Of a DNA stretch of 64,000 bases, positions 38,026 to 47,394 are shown piece by piece. Position numbers and translations under genes: made by a program. The stretch comes from Carnobacterium viridans (GTDB lineage: Bacteria; Bacillota; Bacilli; Lactobacillales; Carnobacteriaceae). The stretch covers positions 1,054,001 through 1,118,000 of the forward strand of contig NZ_FNJW01000008.1 of assembly GCF_900102725.1 (NCBI RefSeq), given 5' to 3'. Under the pieces are notes generated by a model. The model was not told where the DNA came from, ran no database searches, and saw nothing but the letters and a program-made list of their open reading frames with translations. Numbering within the stretch: the stretch's first letter is position 1; each line of letters starts with the position of its first letter.

Positions 38026-38970
38026 TTATTTTGTAATAATTGTTCCAGCTCCTTCTGTTAAAACATATTCGATATTTTCTAAAGATGTAACAATTGCTTT
38101 TCCATTTTTTGAATTTTCTACAAACGCAATTGCAGCCTCTACTTTAGGGAGCATACTTCCTGCAGCAAATTGATGCTCAGCAATATAGCCTTTCATTTCT
38201 GTAACCGTAACTTCATTTAGTTGTTTTTGATTGGGTTGATTGTAATTGATATAGATATTATTGACACCCGTCAACACAACCAGTAAGTCTGCTTGTATCA
38301 ACTCTGCTAGTTTTTGAGAGGCAAAATCTTTATCGATTACAGCTTCAACACCTCTTAGCTCGTTGCCTTTTTTTACGACTGGAATACCACCTCCACCAAC
38401 CGTTATTGGAATGACTCCATTTTCGACTAATTGATTGATCACAATATGCTCATTAATACTGATTGGTTTTGGAGAAGGAACTACTTTTCGCCAGCCTCTT
38501 CCAGAATCTTCTTTAAAAACAGCTTGAGATCGTTCCATTTCTGATTCAGCTTCTTCTTTAGACAGGAATGGTCCAACTGGTTTACTTGGCTGCTCAAAGG
38601 CAGGGTCTGTCTCATCAACAATGACTTGAGTAATCAATGAGACTACTTGTTTATCTATGTTCCGTTTCCCTAAGGCCCGCCCAAGTGCATTTTGCATCCA
38701 GTACCCAATACTTCCTTGTGTCATAGCTACACAAGTATCTAATGGCATAGCTGGATTATGAGGTGTATCTCCTGCAATCTGTTGCAATAATAAATTCCCT
38801 ACTTGTGGTCCGTTGCCATGTGAAATAACCAAGTCATCACCATTCTCAATAAATTTCACCAAATATTCCGCTGTTTTTTCAAGCGCTTGTTGTTGTGCTT
38901 GCGCACTTGCATCATTTGACAAAATCGCATTCCCACCTAAAGCAACAACGATTTTTCTTTTTGCCATCAT
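38026..38970 (-). CDS. arcC: carbamate kinase
   Basis: A 314-residue carbamate kinase with the signature [10 protein letters not shown] (residues 7-16), [15 protein letters not shown] (about 52-66) and the GGGGIPVV loop. It transfers phosphate from carbamoyl phosphate to ADP, the ATP-yielding last step of the arginine deiminase pathway. The start is ATG at 38970 (tandem ATG), 7 nt after GAGGAG. It lies 12 bp downstream of arcD. Confidence 0.93.
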   Translation of the reverse strand: MMAKRKIVVALGGNAILSNDASAQAQQQALEKTAEYLVKFIENGDDLVISHGNGPQVGNLLLQQIAGDTPHNPAMPLDTCVAMTQGSIGYWMQNALGRALGKRNIDKQVVSLITQVIVDETDPAFEQPSKPVGPFLSKEEAESEMERSQAVFKEDSGRGWRKVVPSPKPISINEHIVINQLVENGVIPITVGGGGIPVVKKGNELRGVEAVIDKDFASQKLAELIQADLLVVLTGVNNIYINYNQPNQKQLNEVTVTEMKGYIAEHQFAAGSMLPKVEAAIAFVENSKNGKAIVTSLENIEYVLTEGAGTIITK

Positions 38971-38982
38971 TAGCACACTCCT

Positions 38983-40410
38983 CTACATATTACTGATATC
39001 AATTGAACCATTTGCAATCTGTATAATCGCTAGTATAAAAAGAAGCACAATAACTGCTGCCGCTATCCATTCACTCTTAGTAAATATTTTTTCTTTATTT
39101 TCTTTTTGTACCCAAGCATAAATAATGATTCCTGGTGCGTACAATAACATGGTCAGCAATAAATAATCCACTCCACCTGCATAAATCAACCAAACAGCAT
39201 AAATACTAGCCACTATTCCAATAAAAATATTTTGATTCCGTCGTTTTGTGCCATTTTTTTCCATTACCGACAGTTTTAATTGATAAAATGCTGTAAATGC
39301 ATAAGGAATTAAAATGGCTGATGAAGCCAATGAAAAAGCGAAATTATAAGCTCTTGAACTGATTAAAAAAGTAAACAAGAACAATTGAATTAGTATATTT
39401 GTAAACAATAATGAATTAACGGGTGCACCATTTTTATTTTCTTTAATAAAAAATTTAGGGAAGGCACCTTGTTTCGCTGCTTGAAATGGCAATTCAGCTG
39501 CAAACATAGTCCAAGCAAGCCAAGCGCCCGACACAGAAATGATTACACCAATATTGATCAACACCGCGCCCCACTTGCCAACGACACTTTCTAACAAATA
39601 AGCCATTGCAGGTTGAGGCAAGTCGGCTAATTCAGGTCTAGTTAAAACGGCCATTGATAAAATTGTTGTGAGTAGGTAAATGGCAATCACGGTTACTAAA
39701 CCGATAATAGTCGCTTTACCAACATCAGATTTGCGCTTAGCTCGACCGGAGAAGACAACTGCTCCCTCAATACCAATAAATACCCATACTGTAACTAACA
39801 TCGTACCTTGAACTTGATCCATAACTTCTTTAAATGAAAAATTCCCAGAAATCGTTCCCCAAAAATCAGCTGTAAAAACATCTAATTTAAAGGCTACAAA
39901 CATGGCTACAAAAAAGATGGCTAACGGAATCAATTTTGCTGCTGTGACGATTGCATTGATAAAGGAAGCCGTTTCAACTCCTTTTAATATAAGTGCATGA
40001 ACCAACCATAGCATGACAGACGCGCCAATAACCGAAGCTAAGTTCTGACCGTCTCCAAATACAGGAAAAAAATAACCAATTGAGCTGAATAATAACGTCC
40101 CATAAGCAACATTTCCTAGGAACGCTGACAACCAATAACCCCAAGCTGAGTTGAATCCCATATATTTTCCGAATCCTTCTTTAGCGTAACTATAAATCCC
40201 AGCATCCAAGTCAGGGCGCTTAGCAGATAAATTTTGAAAGCAAAATGCCAAGAAACCCATTCCTACGCCGGCTATAATCCAACCAATGATTACCGGACCT
40301 ACAGAAGCTTCTACAGCCATATCGGACATTAAATTAAAAATTCCACCACCAATAATGGAACCTACAACTAAAGCAATTAAAGGAACCAAGCCTACTTTTT
40401 TATCTTCCAC
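38983..40410 (-). CDS. arcD: arginine/ornithine antiporter
   Basis: A 475-residue APC-superfamily transporter with about 12-13 hydrophobic segments. The N-terminal helix carries VVGSIIGGGIFNLMSDMA (about residues 15-32), the substrate-binding G-S/G-G unwound helix of the family. It exchanges external arginine for internal ornithine without energy cost. The GTG start follows GAGGAGG. Position between arcB and arcC supports the assignment. Confidence 0.9.
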   Translation of the reverse strand: MEDKKVGLVPLIALVVGSIIGGGIFNLMSDMAVEASVGPVIIGWIIAGVGMGFLAFCFQNLSAKRPDLDAGIYSYAKEGFGKYMGFNSAWGYWLSAFLGNVAYGTLLFSSIGYFFPVFGDGQNLASVIGASVMLWLVHALILKGVETASFINAIVTAAKLIPLAIFFVAMFVAFKLDVFTADFWGTISGNFSFKEVMDQVQGTMLVTVWVFIGIEGAVVFSGRAKRKSDVGKATIIGLVTVIAIYLLTTILSMAVLTRPELADLPQPAMAYLLESVVGKWGAVLINIGVIISVSGAWLAWTMFAAELPFQAAKQGAFPKFFIKENKNGAPVNSLLFTNILIQLFLFTFLISSRAYNFAFSLASSAILIPYAFTAFYQLKLSVMEKNGTKRRNQNIFIGIVASIYAVWLIYAGGVDYLLLTMLLYAPGIIIYAWVQKENKEKIFTKSEWIAAAVIVLLFILAIIQIANGSIDISNM

Positions 40411-40487
40411 GATTTTTCCTCCTCAGTTTTAACGACTTTACTGTGTAGCCTAAACTAAAGTGTGGCTTTCGATTGCTCATATGAACA

Positions 40488-40518
40488 CAAGTATAAGAAC
40501 TCTCTCTTCTCATACTTG
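40488..40518 (-). repeat. hairpin in the arcB-arcD gap
   Basis: CAAGTATGAGAA and TTCTTATACTTG pair around GAGAGAG with one G-U. It has no T-run, so it is more likely an mRNA stability or processing structure than a terminator. Confidence 0.5.
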
Positions 40519-40544
40519 CGGATTCATACAATTTATTTTGTGAA

Positions 40545-41561
40545 CTAGACTTTAGGAATGAACAAGTTTCCTAGTGTTGCAGCCATAATAGCTTTGATAG
40601 AGTGCATCCGATTTTCAGCTTGCTCAAACTGACGTGCATGTTTGCTTCTGAATGCTTCATCCGTAATTTCCATCGCATCAATATGGTGTTTTGCTTTTAC
40701 ATCTCTTCCATAGTCAGTATTGGTATCATGAAAGGCTGGCAGACAGTGTAGAATAATCATGTCATCTTTGCCAGTTGCACGAACCATATCCATATTTAAC
40801 TGGTAAGGAGTCAGTAACTCAATCCGTTCTGCAAACTTATCTTCTTCACCCATAGATACCCATACATCGGTGTATAACACATCTGCCCCTTTAACGCCTT
40901 CTGCAACATCTTTTGTAATCATCAGCTTGCTACCAGATTGATCAGCAAACGTTTGAGCCATATCGACTAATTCTTTTTCTGGGAATAAAGATTCAGGTGA
41001 GACGATTCGAATGTTCACACCTAAAATCGCACCTGTAACCAACAAGCTGTTTGCCATATTATTACGCCCGTCTCCAACATATGTCAGAGTGATACCTTCA
41101 AGCCGACCGAAGTTCTCTTTCACCGTCAAAAAGTCTGCGATCATTTGCGTTGGATGCCATTCATCCGTCAATCCATTCCATACGGGAACACCTGAAAATT
41201 CTGCTAATTGTTCTACGGTACTTTGTTTGAACCCGCGAAATTCAATTCCATCAAACATACTTCCGAGTACTCGTGCTGTATCTTCAACAGATTCTTTCTT
41301 TCCTAACTGGATATCATTTTTCCCGAGATACTCAGGATGTGCGCCTAAGTCAATCGCAGCCGTCGTAAAAGCAGCCCGCGTACGTGTAGAAGCTTTTTCA
41401 AACAATAAGGCAATGTTTTTCCCTTCTAAATAATGATGTGGGATTCCTTTCTTTTTCAGCTCTTTTAAATGCGCGGATAAGTCGATTAAATACATCAATT
41501 CATCTTTTGTAAAATCTTTTTCAGCTAACAAACTACGTCCTTGAAATACTTGTTTTGTCAT
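40545..41561 (-). CDS. arcB: ornithine carbamoyltransferase, catabolic
   Basis: A 338-residue OTCase. Seen: the carbamoyl-phosphate loop [10 protein letters not shown] (about residues 55-64), [11 protein letters not shown] (about 136-146), the ornithine-binding SMGEE and the HCLPAFHD motif (about 274-281). In this operon it works in the phosphorolytic direction, making carbamoyl phosphate and ornithine from citrulline. It lies 47 bp downstream of arcA. Confidence 0.93.
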   Translation of the reverse strand: MTKQVFQGRSLLAEKDFTKDELMYLIDLSAHLKELKKKGIPHHYLEGKNIALLFEKASTRTRAAFTTAAIDLGAHPEYLGKNDIQLGKKESVEDTARVLGSMFDGIEFRGFKQSTVEQLAEFSGVPVWNGLTDEWHPTQMIADFLTVKENFGRLEGITLTYVGDGRNNMANSLLVTGAILGVNIRIVSPESLFPEKELVDMAQTFADQSGSKLMITKDVAEGVKGADVLYTDVWVSMGEEDKFAERIELLTPYQLNMDMVRATGKDDMIILHCLPAFHDTNTDYGRDVKAKHHIDAMEITDEAFRSKHARQFEQAENRMHSIKAIMAATLGNLFIPKV

Positions 41562-41608
41562 TACCTATTCCTCCATATACTTCTGTCTGATTTTTAAAAC
41601 CATTCTTA

Positions 41609-42847
41609 TTATTTTGGTAAATCTTCCCGAATCAAAGGCATGCTCATGCATCGTGGACCACCGCGACCTCTAGACAGTTCACTGGAAGCAATCTCAATTA
41701 CTTCAACTCCGTGACTTCTTAACAAGGCATTCGAAACATAGTTGCGATCATAAGTGACCACTACTCCAGGAGCGATAGCTAATGTGTTAGAGCCATCATT
41801 CCATTGTTCACGAGGAGCAGCAATCGCATCTCCGCCACCGCATGGAATCAATGTTAGTTTTGGTACATCAAGAGCTTCTCGCAAGATTTCTTGCAGATCT
41901 GAACGCTGGGTCATCTTCACTGTTCCAGGTTCTCCCCCTTTTTCTAAAATATACGTGTCTACTTCACCATTATTTTTTTGGATGCCAGGATGAATGGTAA
42001 ATTTATCATAGTCAACCATTGTAAACACTGTATCCAAATGCATCATTGCACGGACATTAGGAATTTTTATTGCCAATACTTTTTCAAAATTAGAGTTGCG
42101 TTCAAACAATTCGATTGCTAGTTGTTCAATAGCTTTAGCTGAAGTTCGTTGAGAGATACCAATAGCTAGTACTTTATCATTTAAGACCAGTTCATCCCCG
42201 CCTTCAATTCGAGACGTATGATTACGATCTCGCCATACTTCGACACCTTGATCAGCAAATCTTGGGTGATAGTTCATGATCGCTTCAATAAACAGCGATT
42301 CTCTATTACGAGCTTCAAAAGCCATATGATTGATCGTTAGTCCTTTTCCAATTGCCGCAGCTGGATCTCGAGTAAAATAAAGATTTGGCATTGGATCCAT
42401 AAAGAATGGGTAAACTTCTTCACTTGACACGTCTGCTAAATGATGGCTTTCAATACTGACATCTTTCTTCCGAATACCTGCCATGATAGCATCAACCATT
42501 TCTTGTGTATCAAAACTGAGCAGGTATTTCTTTAGCCCTTCTCTAACACCATCTGTTTCAATATTTGATTCATCTAAAATCCGGTCAACAAATTTTTCTT
42601 TTACTTTACCAGCATCGATTGCTTCTGCTGCTAGTTTTTCCAAATACAGCACTTCAACTCCGCGATCAATTAATGCTTGGGCAAAGGCATCGTGCTCTTT
42701 TTGAATAACCGGTAAATGAGGAATATCGTCAAATAACAAGCGCTCCATAATTTCAGGGGTCAAATTCTCTACTTCTTTTCCTGGCCTTTTCAATAATACC
42801 GTCTTCAATTTTCCAATCTCAGACATTACATGAATGGGTGTTGTCAT
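41609..42847 (-). CDS. arcA: arginine deiminase
   Basis: A 412-residue enzyme that hydrolyses arginine to citrulline and ammonia. Signature motifs: [15 protein letters not shown] (about residues 17-31), the FTRDPAA site (about 158-164), GGDELVL (about 216-222), and the catalytic cysteine in [12 protein letters not shown] near the C-terminus. First gene of the arc operon. A CcpA site lies 48 bp upstream of its start, and the divergent argR shares the regulatory region. Confidence 0.94.
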   Translation of the reverse strand: MTTPIHVMSEIGKLKTVLLKRPGKEVENLTPEIMERLLFDDIPHLPVIQKEHDAFAQALIDRGVEVLYLEKLAAEAIDAGKVKEKFVDRILDESNIETDGVREGLKKYLLSFDTQEMVDAIMAGIRKKDVSIESHHLADVSSEEVYPFFMDPMPNLYFTRDPAAAIGKGLTINHMAFEARNRESLFIEAIMNYHPRFADQGVEVWRDRNHTSRIEGGDELVLNDKVLAIGISQRTSAKAIEQLAIELFERNSNFEKVLAIKIPNVRAMMHLDTVFTMVDYDKFTIHPGIQKNNGEVDTYILEKGGEPGTVKMTQRSDLQEILREALDVPKLTLIPCGGGDAIAAPREQWNDGSNTLAIAPGVVVTYDRNYVSNALLRSHGVEVIEIASSELSRGRGGPRCMSMPLIREDLPK

Positions 42848-42894
42848 TGTATTTAACCTTCCTTTCTTAATGCTTCTTATTGATTACACATCTA

Positions 42895-42908
42895 TAATAC
42901 CGTTTACA
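42895..42908. promoter_or_regulatory. CcpA (cre) site upstream of arcA
   Basis: Minus strand TGTAAACGGTATTA matches cre TGWNANCGNTNWCA at all fixed positions but one. It fits the known catabolite repression of arginine deiminase operons in lactic acid bacteria. Confidence 0.7.
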
Positions 42909-42988
42909 TTTTTTATATGAAAGTTTAAAGTTCGCACTTAAAATGTCGATTTCATCACATTATTTTTTTCCTTTTTCATATATATTCT

Positions 42989-43032
42989 TTTTATAGAATA
43001 TTCACTATATAACGAATCTTTATACTGTATAA
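42989..43032. promoter_or_regulatory. candidate ARG boxes between arcA and argR
   Basis: Two AT-rich dyads: ATAGAATATTCACTAT (42993-43008, with a GAATATTC core) and TTATACTGTATAA (43020-43032, perfect 6-1-6). Both resemble ArgR sites. They are correctly placed to control arcA and argR. Confidence 0.5.
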
Positions 43033-43088
43033 GAGTGTTCTTTATACATTTTTTATTAACTAATTTTATTTTAGAAAGGAGAGAAAAC

Positions 43089-43607
43089 ATGAAGAAAAAA
43101 GATCGGATATTTACGATAAAAAAACTCATTCTCGATCACAGTATTGCTACACAACAAGAATTAATGGACTACCTGAAAAAAGAAAATATTCAAACTACAC
43201 AAGCAACTCTTTCTAGAGATATAAAAGAATTAAACTTAATCAAAGTAACACAATTAGATCGAACAACAAAATATACTTTTTTCCACGACACTTTTATCGA
43301 AAAAAGTCTATACTACAGACTAGAAAAAGCGTTACATAACTATGCAGTAAGCATATCGTGTGTTCATTTTTTTGTTACACTTTTTGTTAAACCAACTCAT
43401 CCAAGAATTATTGCTTCTTTAATGGACGAATTAAAAATACCGGCAATTGCTGGTACAATTGCTAGCTTCGATACTTGTTTGATTATCTTAAATACGGAAC
43501 AGGAAGCCCAACTATTATGTGCTTGTTTATCTGATATCATTCTTGAAAAATCTAATGATGATTTAGAAAAAAAATTAGCCCCTTTATTTCAAAAAAGTTT
43601 TACATAA
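43089..43607 (+). CDS. argR: ArgR/AhrC-family regulator
   Basis: A 172-residue protein with a winged helix (residues 1-70; QQELMDYLKKEN, TQATLSRDIKELNL) and a C-terminal oligomerisation domain (about 90-160). The usual arginine-binding motif GTIAGDD is GTIASFD here, so the conserved Gly-Asp is lost. It may bind arginine weakly or work with a second ArgR paralogue, as ArgR and AhrC do in Lactococcus. The ATG at 43089 follows AAAGGAGAG. It is divergent from arcA. Confidence 0.85.
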   Translation: MKKKDRIFTIKKLILDHSIATQQELMDYLKKENIQTTQATLSRDIKELNLIKVTQLDRTTKYTFFHDTFIEKSLYYRLEKALHNYAVSISCVHFFVTLFVKPTHPRIIASLMDELKIPAIAGTIASFDTCLIILNTEQEAQLLCACLSDIILEKSNDDLEKKLAPLFQKSFT

Positions 43608-43612
43608 AAACA

Positions 43613-43672
43613 AAAAAACTAACCTGAACAAAAGAGGTTTTTACACCTTACTTTTTCAGATTAGTTTTTTTT
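43613..43672. terminator. bidirectional terminator between argR and ohr
   Basis: AAAACTAACCTGAA and TTTCAGATTAGTTTT pair around a 25-nt loop with A/T runs at both ends. Confidence 0.75.
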
Positions 43673-43681
43673 GCTAAGTTC

Positions 43682-44113
43682 TTATTTGTATTCTACTGCT
43701 TTTACTTCAACATCGATATTATTTTGAACAGCTTTAGAATATGGACAGAATGCATGTGCTTTTTCTGCTAATTCTTGGGTTGTTTCAAGGTCTTGTCCTT
43801 CAATAGCAACAGTAAGTACGACAGATAGTTTGAAGCCTTTATCTGTTGGGTCTGAATTTAAAGAAACTTCTGCTGTAACTTCAGATTTAGCTTGAATTTT
43901 AGCTTGTTGGAGCATAATTTCTAGTGCTGAATTGAAACATGCACTGTAGCCTAGAGCAAATAATTGTTCTGGGTTACTCCCTTGACCAGGTCCGCCCATT
44001 TGTTTTGGTGTAGATACTTTTACAGAAAATGAACCATCAGGCAGATGACTTTCGCCGTTACGCCCGCCTGTATTGATTGCAGTTGTTTGGTACATTAATT
44101 TTGATTCAGTCAT
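43682..44113 (-). CDS. ohr: organic hydroperoxide resistance protein
   Basis: A 143-residue OsmC/Ohr-family peroxidase. The two catalytic cysteines are visible in GYSACFNSALE (about residues 53-63) and HAFCPYSKAVQNN (about 119-131). The enzyme reduces organic peroxides with a dihydrolipoyl reductant. It overlaps ohrR by 8 bp and so is co-transcribed with its own repressor. Confidence 0.93.
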   Translation of the reverse strand: MTESKLMYQTTAINTGGRNGESHLPDGSFSVKVSTPKQMGGPGQGSNPEQLFALGYSACFNSALEIMLQQAKIQAKSEVTAEVSLNSDPTDKGFKLSVVLTVAIEGQDLETTQELAEKAHAFCPYSKAVQNNIDVEVKAVEYK

Positions 44114-44549
44114 GATTAATTCCTCCTAAAATTTTTGTTAGTTCATTTATTTTTCCTAAAATATCAAAATATTCTTTTTCATCCAAATTTAACAGGGCCA
44201 GACAGGCAGAAACCTTCTCAAGCAACTCATCCTTTAAATCATCAGCTTTTGAAGTAGTGGCAATGATTACTTTTCTTTCATCTTCCGGATGACGATTTCG
44301 AGTAATAAATCCATTTGCCTCCATACGCTTCAGCATCGGTGTTAATGTTCCACTATCCAGTCCAAGTTTTATTCCTAATGATTGAACACTCAGATCGGAT
44401 TCTTCCCATAGTACAAGCAATGTTACATATTGGGTATACGTAAGAGAATAGGGTTCTAATACCGGACGATAAAGCTTCGTAAACTGTTTTGACAAAGCAT
44501 AAGTTGAAAAACATAACTGTTCTTCTAATAAAAAGTTGTTTCCTTCCAT
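44106..44549 (-). CDS. ohrR: organic peroxide sensor, MarR family
   Basis: A 147-residue MarR-type repressor with the redox cysteine in EEQLCFSTYALSK (about residues 9-21) and the sensor tyrosine region LTYTQYVTLLVLWE, both diagnostic of OhrR. The winged helix is at about 58-95. Oxidation of the cysteine releases the operator. The ATG at 44549 follows GGAGG; the longer reading from 44579 has no site. A dyad at 44577 is its likely operator. Confidence 0.9.
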   Translation of the reverse strand: MEGNNFLLEEQLCFSTYALSKQFTKLYRPVLEPYSLTYTQYVTLLVLWEESDLSVQSLGIKLGLDSGTLTPMLKRMEANGFITRNRHPEDERKVIIATTSKADDLKDELLEKVSACLALLNLDEKEYFDILGKINELTKILGGINHD

Positions 44550-44576
44550 TCTTGTTCCTCCTAAATAAGTTGTGCA

Positions 44577-44589
44577 CAATCATATTGTA
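44577..44589. promoter_or_regulatory. OhrR operator candidate
   Basis: ACAAT-CAT-ATTGT is a perfect dyad 28 bp upstream of ohrR. It resembles the TACAATT-type half-sites bound by Bacillus OhrR. Confidence 0.55.
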
Positions 44590-44649
44590 CACCATTTAAT
44601 TTTAAACTACAATACTTTTAGCTATTCTACTAAATACTATTTAGTTATT

Positions 44650-45071
44650 CTATCCTTCAATGATTTTCACCATAAAATTTCGTTCTCTAGGTCCGTCAAA
44701 TTCACAAAAATAAAGACTTTGCCAGGTCCCTAAAACCAAACGTCCCTTAGAAATTATTAAGGTTTCACTTGCTCCTAGAACGGACGATTTCATATGCCCA
44801 TCTGAGTTTCCTTCCATATGTATATACTCTTCTTTATTGGGATACGTCTGATTTAATCCTAAACCAAATCCGTTTTGACATCTGGATCTGCATTTTCATT
44901 AATGGTTATCGCTGCTGTAGTATGTGGGCAAAACACTAACATTAGTCCATTCTTTATCCCACTTCTAGATAAAGCTTGTTGCAAATACTCATCAATGTTT
45001 ATAAACGATTGTTTTTCTTCTGTTGAAAGCTCAAACGTATAAAGGTTATTGGTCATGTTATTCAGCTCCAT
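44650..45071 (-). pseudogene. YjbQ/UPF0047 family gene with a one-base frameshift
   Basis: Reading from ATG at 45071 gives the first 70 residues of a YjbQ-family protein, including [19 protein letters not shown], and then stops at a TAG. In the next frame the family sequence continues without a break ([20 protein letters not shown], ending FMVKIIEG and stop at 44650-44652). Adding one base near 44860-44868 (probably a G) restores a protein of about 140 residues. YjbQ has been linked to secondary thiamine-phosphate synthase activity. The break may be a real mutation or an assembly error. Confidence 0.8.
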
Positions 45072-45175
45072 TTCCTCTTTGCCTCCATCATACAGTATTC
45101 TAAAGTAATCCTAAACATATACGCTAGAAACTGCTATACTAAGAGAATAAAAATAAGTAGAAAGTCGGTGAACTC

Positions 45176-45619
45176 TTGCAGATTTATATCGATGCAGATG
45201 CCTGTCCAGTAAAAAATATCATTATTGAAGAAGCTTTAACAAAGAATATACTTGTCACACTTGTAACCAGTATCTCGCACTTCTCGACCAAAGAACAGCC
45301 TGCGGGAGTAAATACCGTTTATGTTGATACCGGAGCTGAAGCTGCAGATTATCGGATCATAAAATTAATCGAAAAAGACGATATCCTTATCACACAAGAT
45401 TACGGATTAGCTTCGTTAGGATTGGGAAAAGGGTGCATTGTTCTTCACCATACAGGATATATGTACACATCAGAAAATATCGACCAATTGCTGCAATCCC
45501 GTTATTTGAGTGCTATGGTTCGAAAAAGCGGCAAACGAACAAAGGGTCCAAAACCATTTACAGATGAGAACCGCAGAGAATTTAGACAGCGATTCAAAGA
45601 ACTTCTTTCTACTCTATAA
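45176..45619 (+). CDS. yaiI: UPF0178 (YaiI/YqxD) family protein
   Basis: A 147-residue DUF188 protein with the family start [12 protein letters not shown] (residues 3-14), the acidic [12 protein letters not shown] stretch and the C-terminal [16 protein letters not shown] motif. It has a PIN-like fold and its role is not established. The TTG start is inferred: the family sequence begins one residue after it, and GGTGAAC lies just upstream. A good -10 (TATACT, 45136-45141) precedes it. Confidence 0.85.
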   Translation: MQIYIDADACPVKNIIIEEALTKNILVTLVTSISHFSTKEQPAGVNTVYVDTGAEAADYRIIKLIEKDDILITQDYGLASLGLGKGCIVLHHTGYMYTSENIDQLLQSRYLSAMVRKSGKRTKGPKPFTDENRREFRQRFKELLSTL

Positions 45620-45624
45620 AAAAA

Positions 45625-45671
45625 CATTCCTATTTTGATGGTCTCTTCATCAGAATAAGAATGTTTTTTTA
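45625..45671 (+). terminator. intrinsic terminator after yaiI
   Basis: AAAAAACATTCCTATTTTGATG pairs with its near-complement CATCAGAATAAGAATGTTTT around GTCTCTT, ending in a T-run. Confidence 0.85.
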
Positions 45672-45696
45672 TCGTTTATTTTTGCGTTTGCCTGAA

Positions 45697-45884
45697 GGTT
45701 CCCATTCATCCATGAAATGCCTTTTCATGGATGAGTGGAACCTAAAAGTAGCTTTACTCGTCTATTAAACGACTCTTTACGGATGAGTGACGCCTTAAAT
45801 GTGCTTCACTTCGCCCTGAAACTAACTTTCATGGCGAAGTGAAGCACTAAAAAGATTTCACTCTTCCATGGAAAAGTGAGATCT
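45697..45884. repeat. hairpin-repeat cluster 2
   Basis: Four tandem hairpins at 45697-45742, 45755-45787, 45801-45847 and 45853-45884. They share a CATGAAA...TTTCATGG core and 4-6-nt loops, but the outer stems differ: GGTTCC.../...GGAACC, ACTCGTC/GGATGAGT, GTGCTTCACTTCGCC/GGCGAAGTGAAGCAC and AGATTTCACTCTTCCA/TGGAAAAGTGAGATCT. Both arms change together, which implies selection or a copying mechanism that keeps pairing. It lies between convergent genes. Confidence 0.8.
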
Positions 45885-45930
45885 TAAGTTGGTATAAAAC
45901 CAAGTTTTTTCAACTTAATTTCTAACCTTT

Positions 45931-46014
45931 TTATAGTTTGAAATGACTAACCATTTCAGTTAGGTTTTCAGCTAGGTTGGCAAGTTGTTCTGAGCTTCCT
46001 GCAACTTCCTCCAT
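45931..46014 (-). pseudogene. C-terminal remnant of a methyl-accepting chemotaxis protein
   Basis: Minus-strand reading from 46014 gives 27 residues (MEEVAGSSEQLANLAENLT, then EMVSHFKL and stop). This matches the conserved tail of Firmicute chemotaxis receptors after the signalling helix. The rest of the receptor is missing; directly upstream is the terminator of the aldo-keto reductase gene. No other chemotaxis or flagellar gene is in the window. Confidence 0.6.
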
Positions 46015-46021
46015 ATAATAA

Positions 46022-46063
46022 AAAAAGAACCTCTTTTGATTTTTAATCAAAAGAGGTTCTTTA
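46022..46063 (-). terminator. terminator after the aldo-keto reductase gene
   Basis: AAAGAACCTCTTTTGAT and ATCAAAAGAGGTTCTTT are perfect 17-nt arms with a 5-nt loop and a long U-run on the minus strand. Confidence 0.9.
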
Positions 46064-46095
46064 TAATTCAATTTGTAAAAAATTACGCTATCTTT

Positions 46096-47007
46096 TTAAG
46101 GCATTTCATTTCCAGCTGCTCGATAGATTTCATACCATTCATCATGAGTCATCCGCACTTCGGAAGCTTTGCTGTAATCTGTTAATCTATCGGGAGTCAT
46201 CGTGCCTACAATGGCCTGCATGTTAGCTGGGTGACGCAAGATCCAAGCAATAGCAGTTGCTGAATTAGATAAGCCATAGCGTTCTCCAATTTCTTTCAAT
46301 TTAGCATTTACTTCCGGATAATTTTTGTTGTCCACAAAAATATCTCCACCACTCTTAATCGGTGACCAAGCTTGTATAGTCATAGCTTCCAAACGGCTAT
46401 AATCCAGCACTCCACCGTCTCGATTGATGCCACTATCGAACTTCGTATTGACATTTATTCCCGCATCGACCATTCCGGTATGCATCACACTAAATTGCAA
46501 TTGATTTGCAACAAGTGGTTGTTGAACATAATTTTTCAATAACTCAATTTGATAAGAATTGTGATTGCTGACTCCAAAGTTGCGGACTTTGCCGCTTTTT
46601 TCTAATTCGTCAAAAACTTCTGCTACGATTTCAGGTTCTACTAATGTATCTGGACGATGTAACAACAAAACATCCAAGTAATCTGTTTGCAACCGTTTAA
46701 GAACACCGTCTACACTTTCAATCAAATGCTCTTTTGAAAAATCATAGCTGCCTTTTCGAATCCCTACTTTAGATTGTATTAACATTTTTTCTCGTATAGA
46801 GGGATCCATTTCGATTACTTTACCAAATATTTCTTCAGCTTTTCCTCCACCATAGATATCTGCTAAATCAAAAAAATCAATTTCAAGGTCTAATGCATTA
46901 TTGATGACTTTACTAGCTTCGTCAGGTGATAGTTTACCCATCGACATGCATCCTAATGCAATATTTGGTACCATTAACTCACTTTTCCCTAAAAACATTC
47001 TTTTCAT
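46096..47007 (-). CDS. aldo/keto reductase, YdhF type
   Basis: A 303-residue AKR barrel. The catalytic tetrad is visible: Asp and Tyr in FFDLADIYGGG (about residues 46-56), Lys in LIQSKVGI (about 76-83) and His in VLLLHRPD (about 113-120). NADPH-dependent oxidoreductase of unknown substrate. The ATG at 47007 has GAGGG at 9-nt spacing; two earlier in-frame starts are too close to that site. It is flanked on both sides by hairpin-repeat clusters. Confidence 0.85.
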   Translation of the reverse strand: MKRMFLGKSELMVPNIALGCMSMGKLSPDEASKVINNALDLEIDFFDLADIYGGGKAEEIFGKVIEMDPSIREKMLIQSKVGIRKGSYDFSKEHLIESVDGVLKRLQTDYLDVLLLHRPDTLVEPEIVAEVFDELEKSGKVRNFGVSNHNSYQIELLKNYVQQPLVANQLQFSVMHTGMVDAGINVNTKFDSGINRDGGVLDYSRLEAMTIQAWSPIKSGGDIFVDNKNYPEVNAKLKEIGERYGLSNSATAIAWILRHPANMQAIVGTMTPDRLTDYSKASEVRMTHDEWYEIYRAAGNEMP

Positions 47008-47174
47008 ATCCATCAACCCTCTTTCTTCTCTATAAGAAATCGTTTTCAGTATACCACTTCTACACTTTTTTTACTAAAATAAAAATGTTCCTCGATCAAA
47101 TCATAATACCGGCTTCTGAATACTCTTTCTTCCATATAAATGTCATTTAATAGCTAAGTGAGTGTAGTTTTATG

Positions 47175-47301
47175 ATTCACTCTTCCATGAAAGACCTTTT
47201 AATGGATAAATGAAGACCATTTCTTGCTTCAGTTGTCCGTTAAATGCAGTTTCATGGACAACTGAAGCTTCTTTTCCTTGTCACTGTTCCATGAGGACTC
47301 A
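47175..47301. repeat. hairpin-repeat cluster 3
   Basis: Two full hairpins and a half unit. The first (47176-47213) pairs TTCACTCTTCCATGAAA weakly with TTTTAATGGATAAATGAA. The second (47226-47268) pairs GCTTCAGTTGTCC with GGACAACTGAAGC. A lone CACTGTTCCATGA follows at 47283. It lies between divergent genes (aldo-keto reductase and the NERD gene), so it is not simply a terminator. The rest of the 387-bp gap is AT-rich promoter DNA. Confidence 0.7.
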
Positions 47302-47394
47302 ATTTGCAAAAAATACCTTACATAAAAAATGATTCTCGCTAATTTTTTCTTATATTAAGAGAGAACGATTAAATTTAAGGAGCGCACGAAAATC

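Noticed and set aside
45697-45884. Possible CRISPR array
   Set aside because: The repeats are palindromes of varying stem sequence, not identical repeats with unique spacers, and no cas gene is present.
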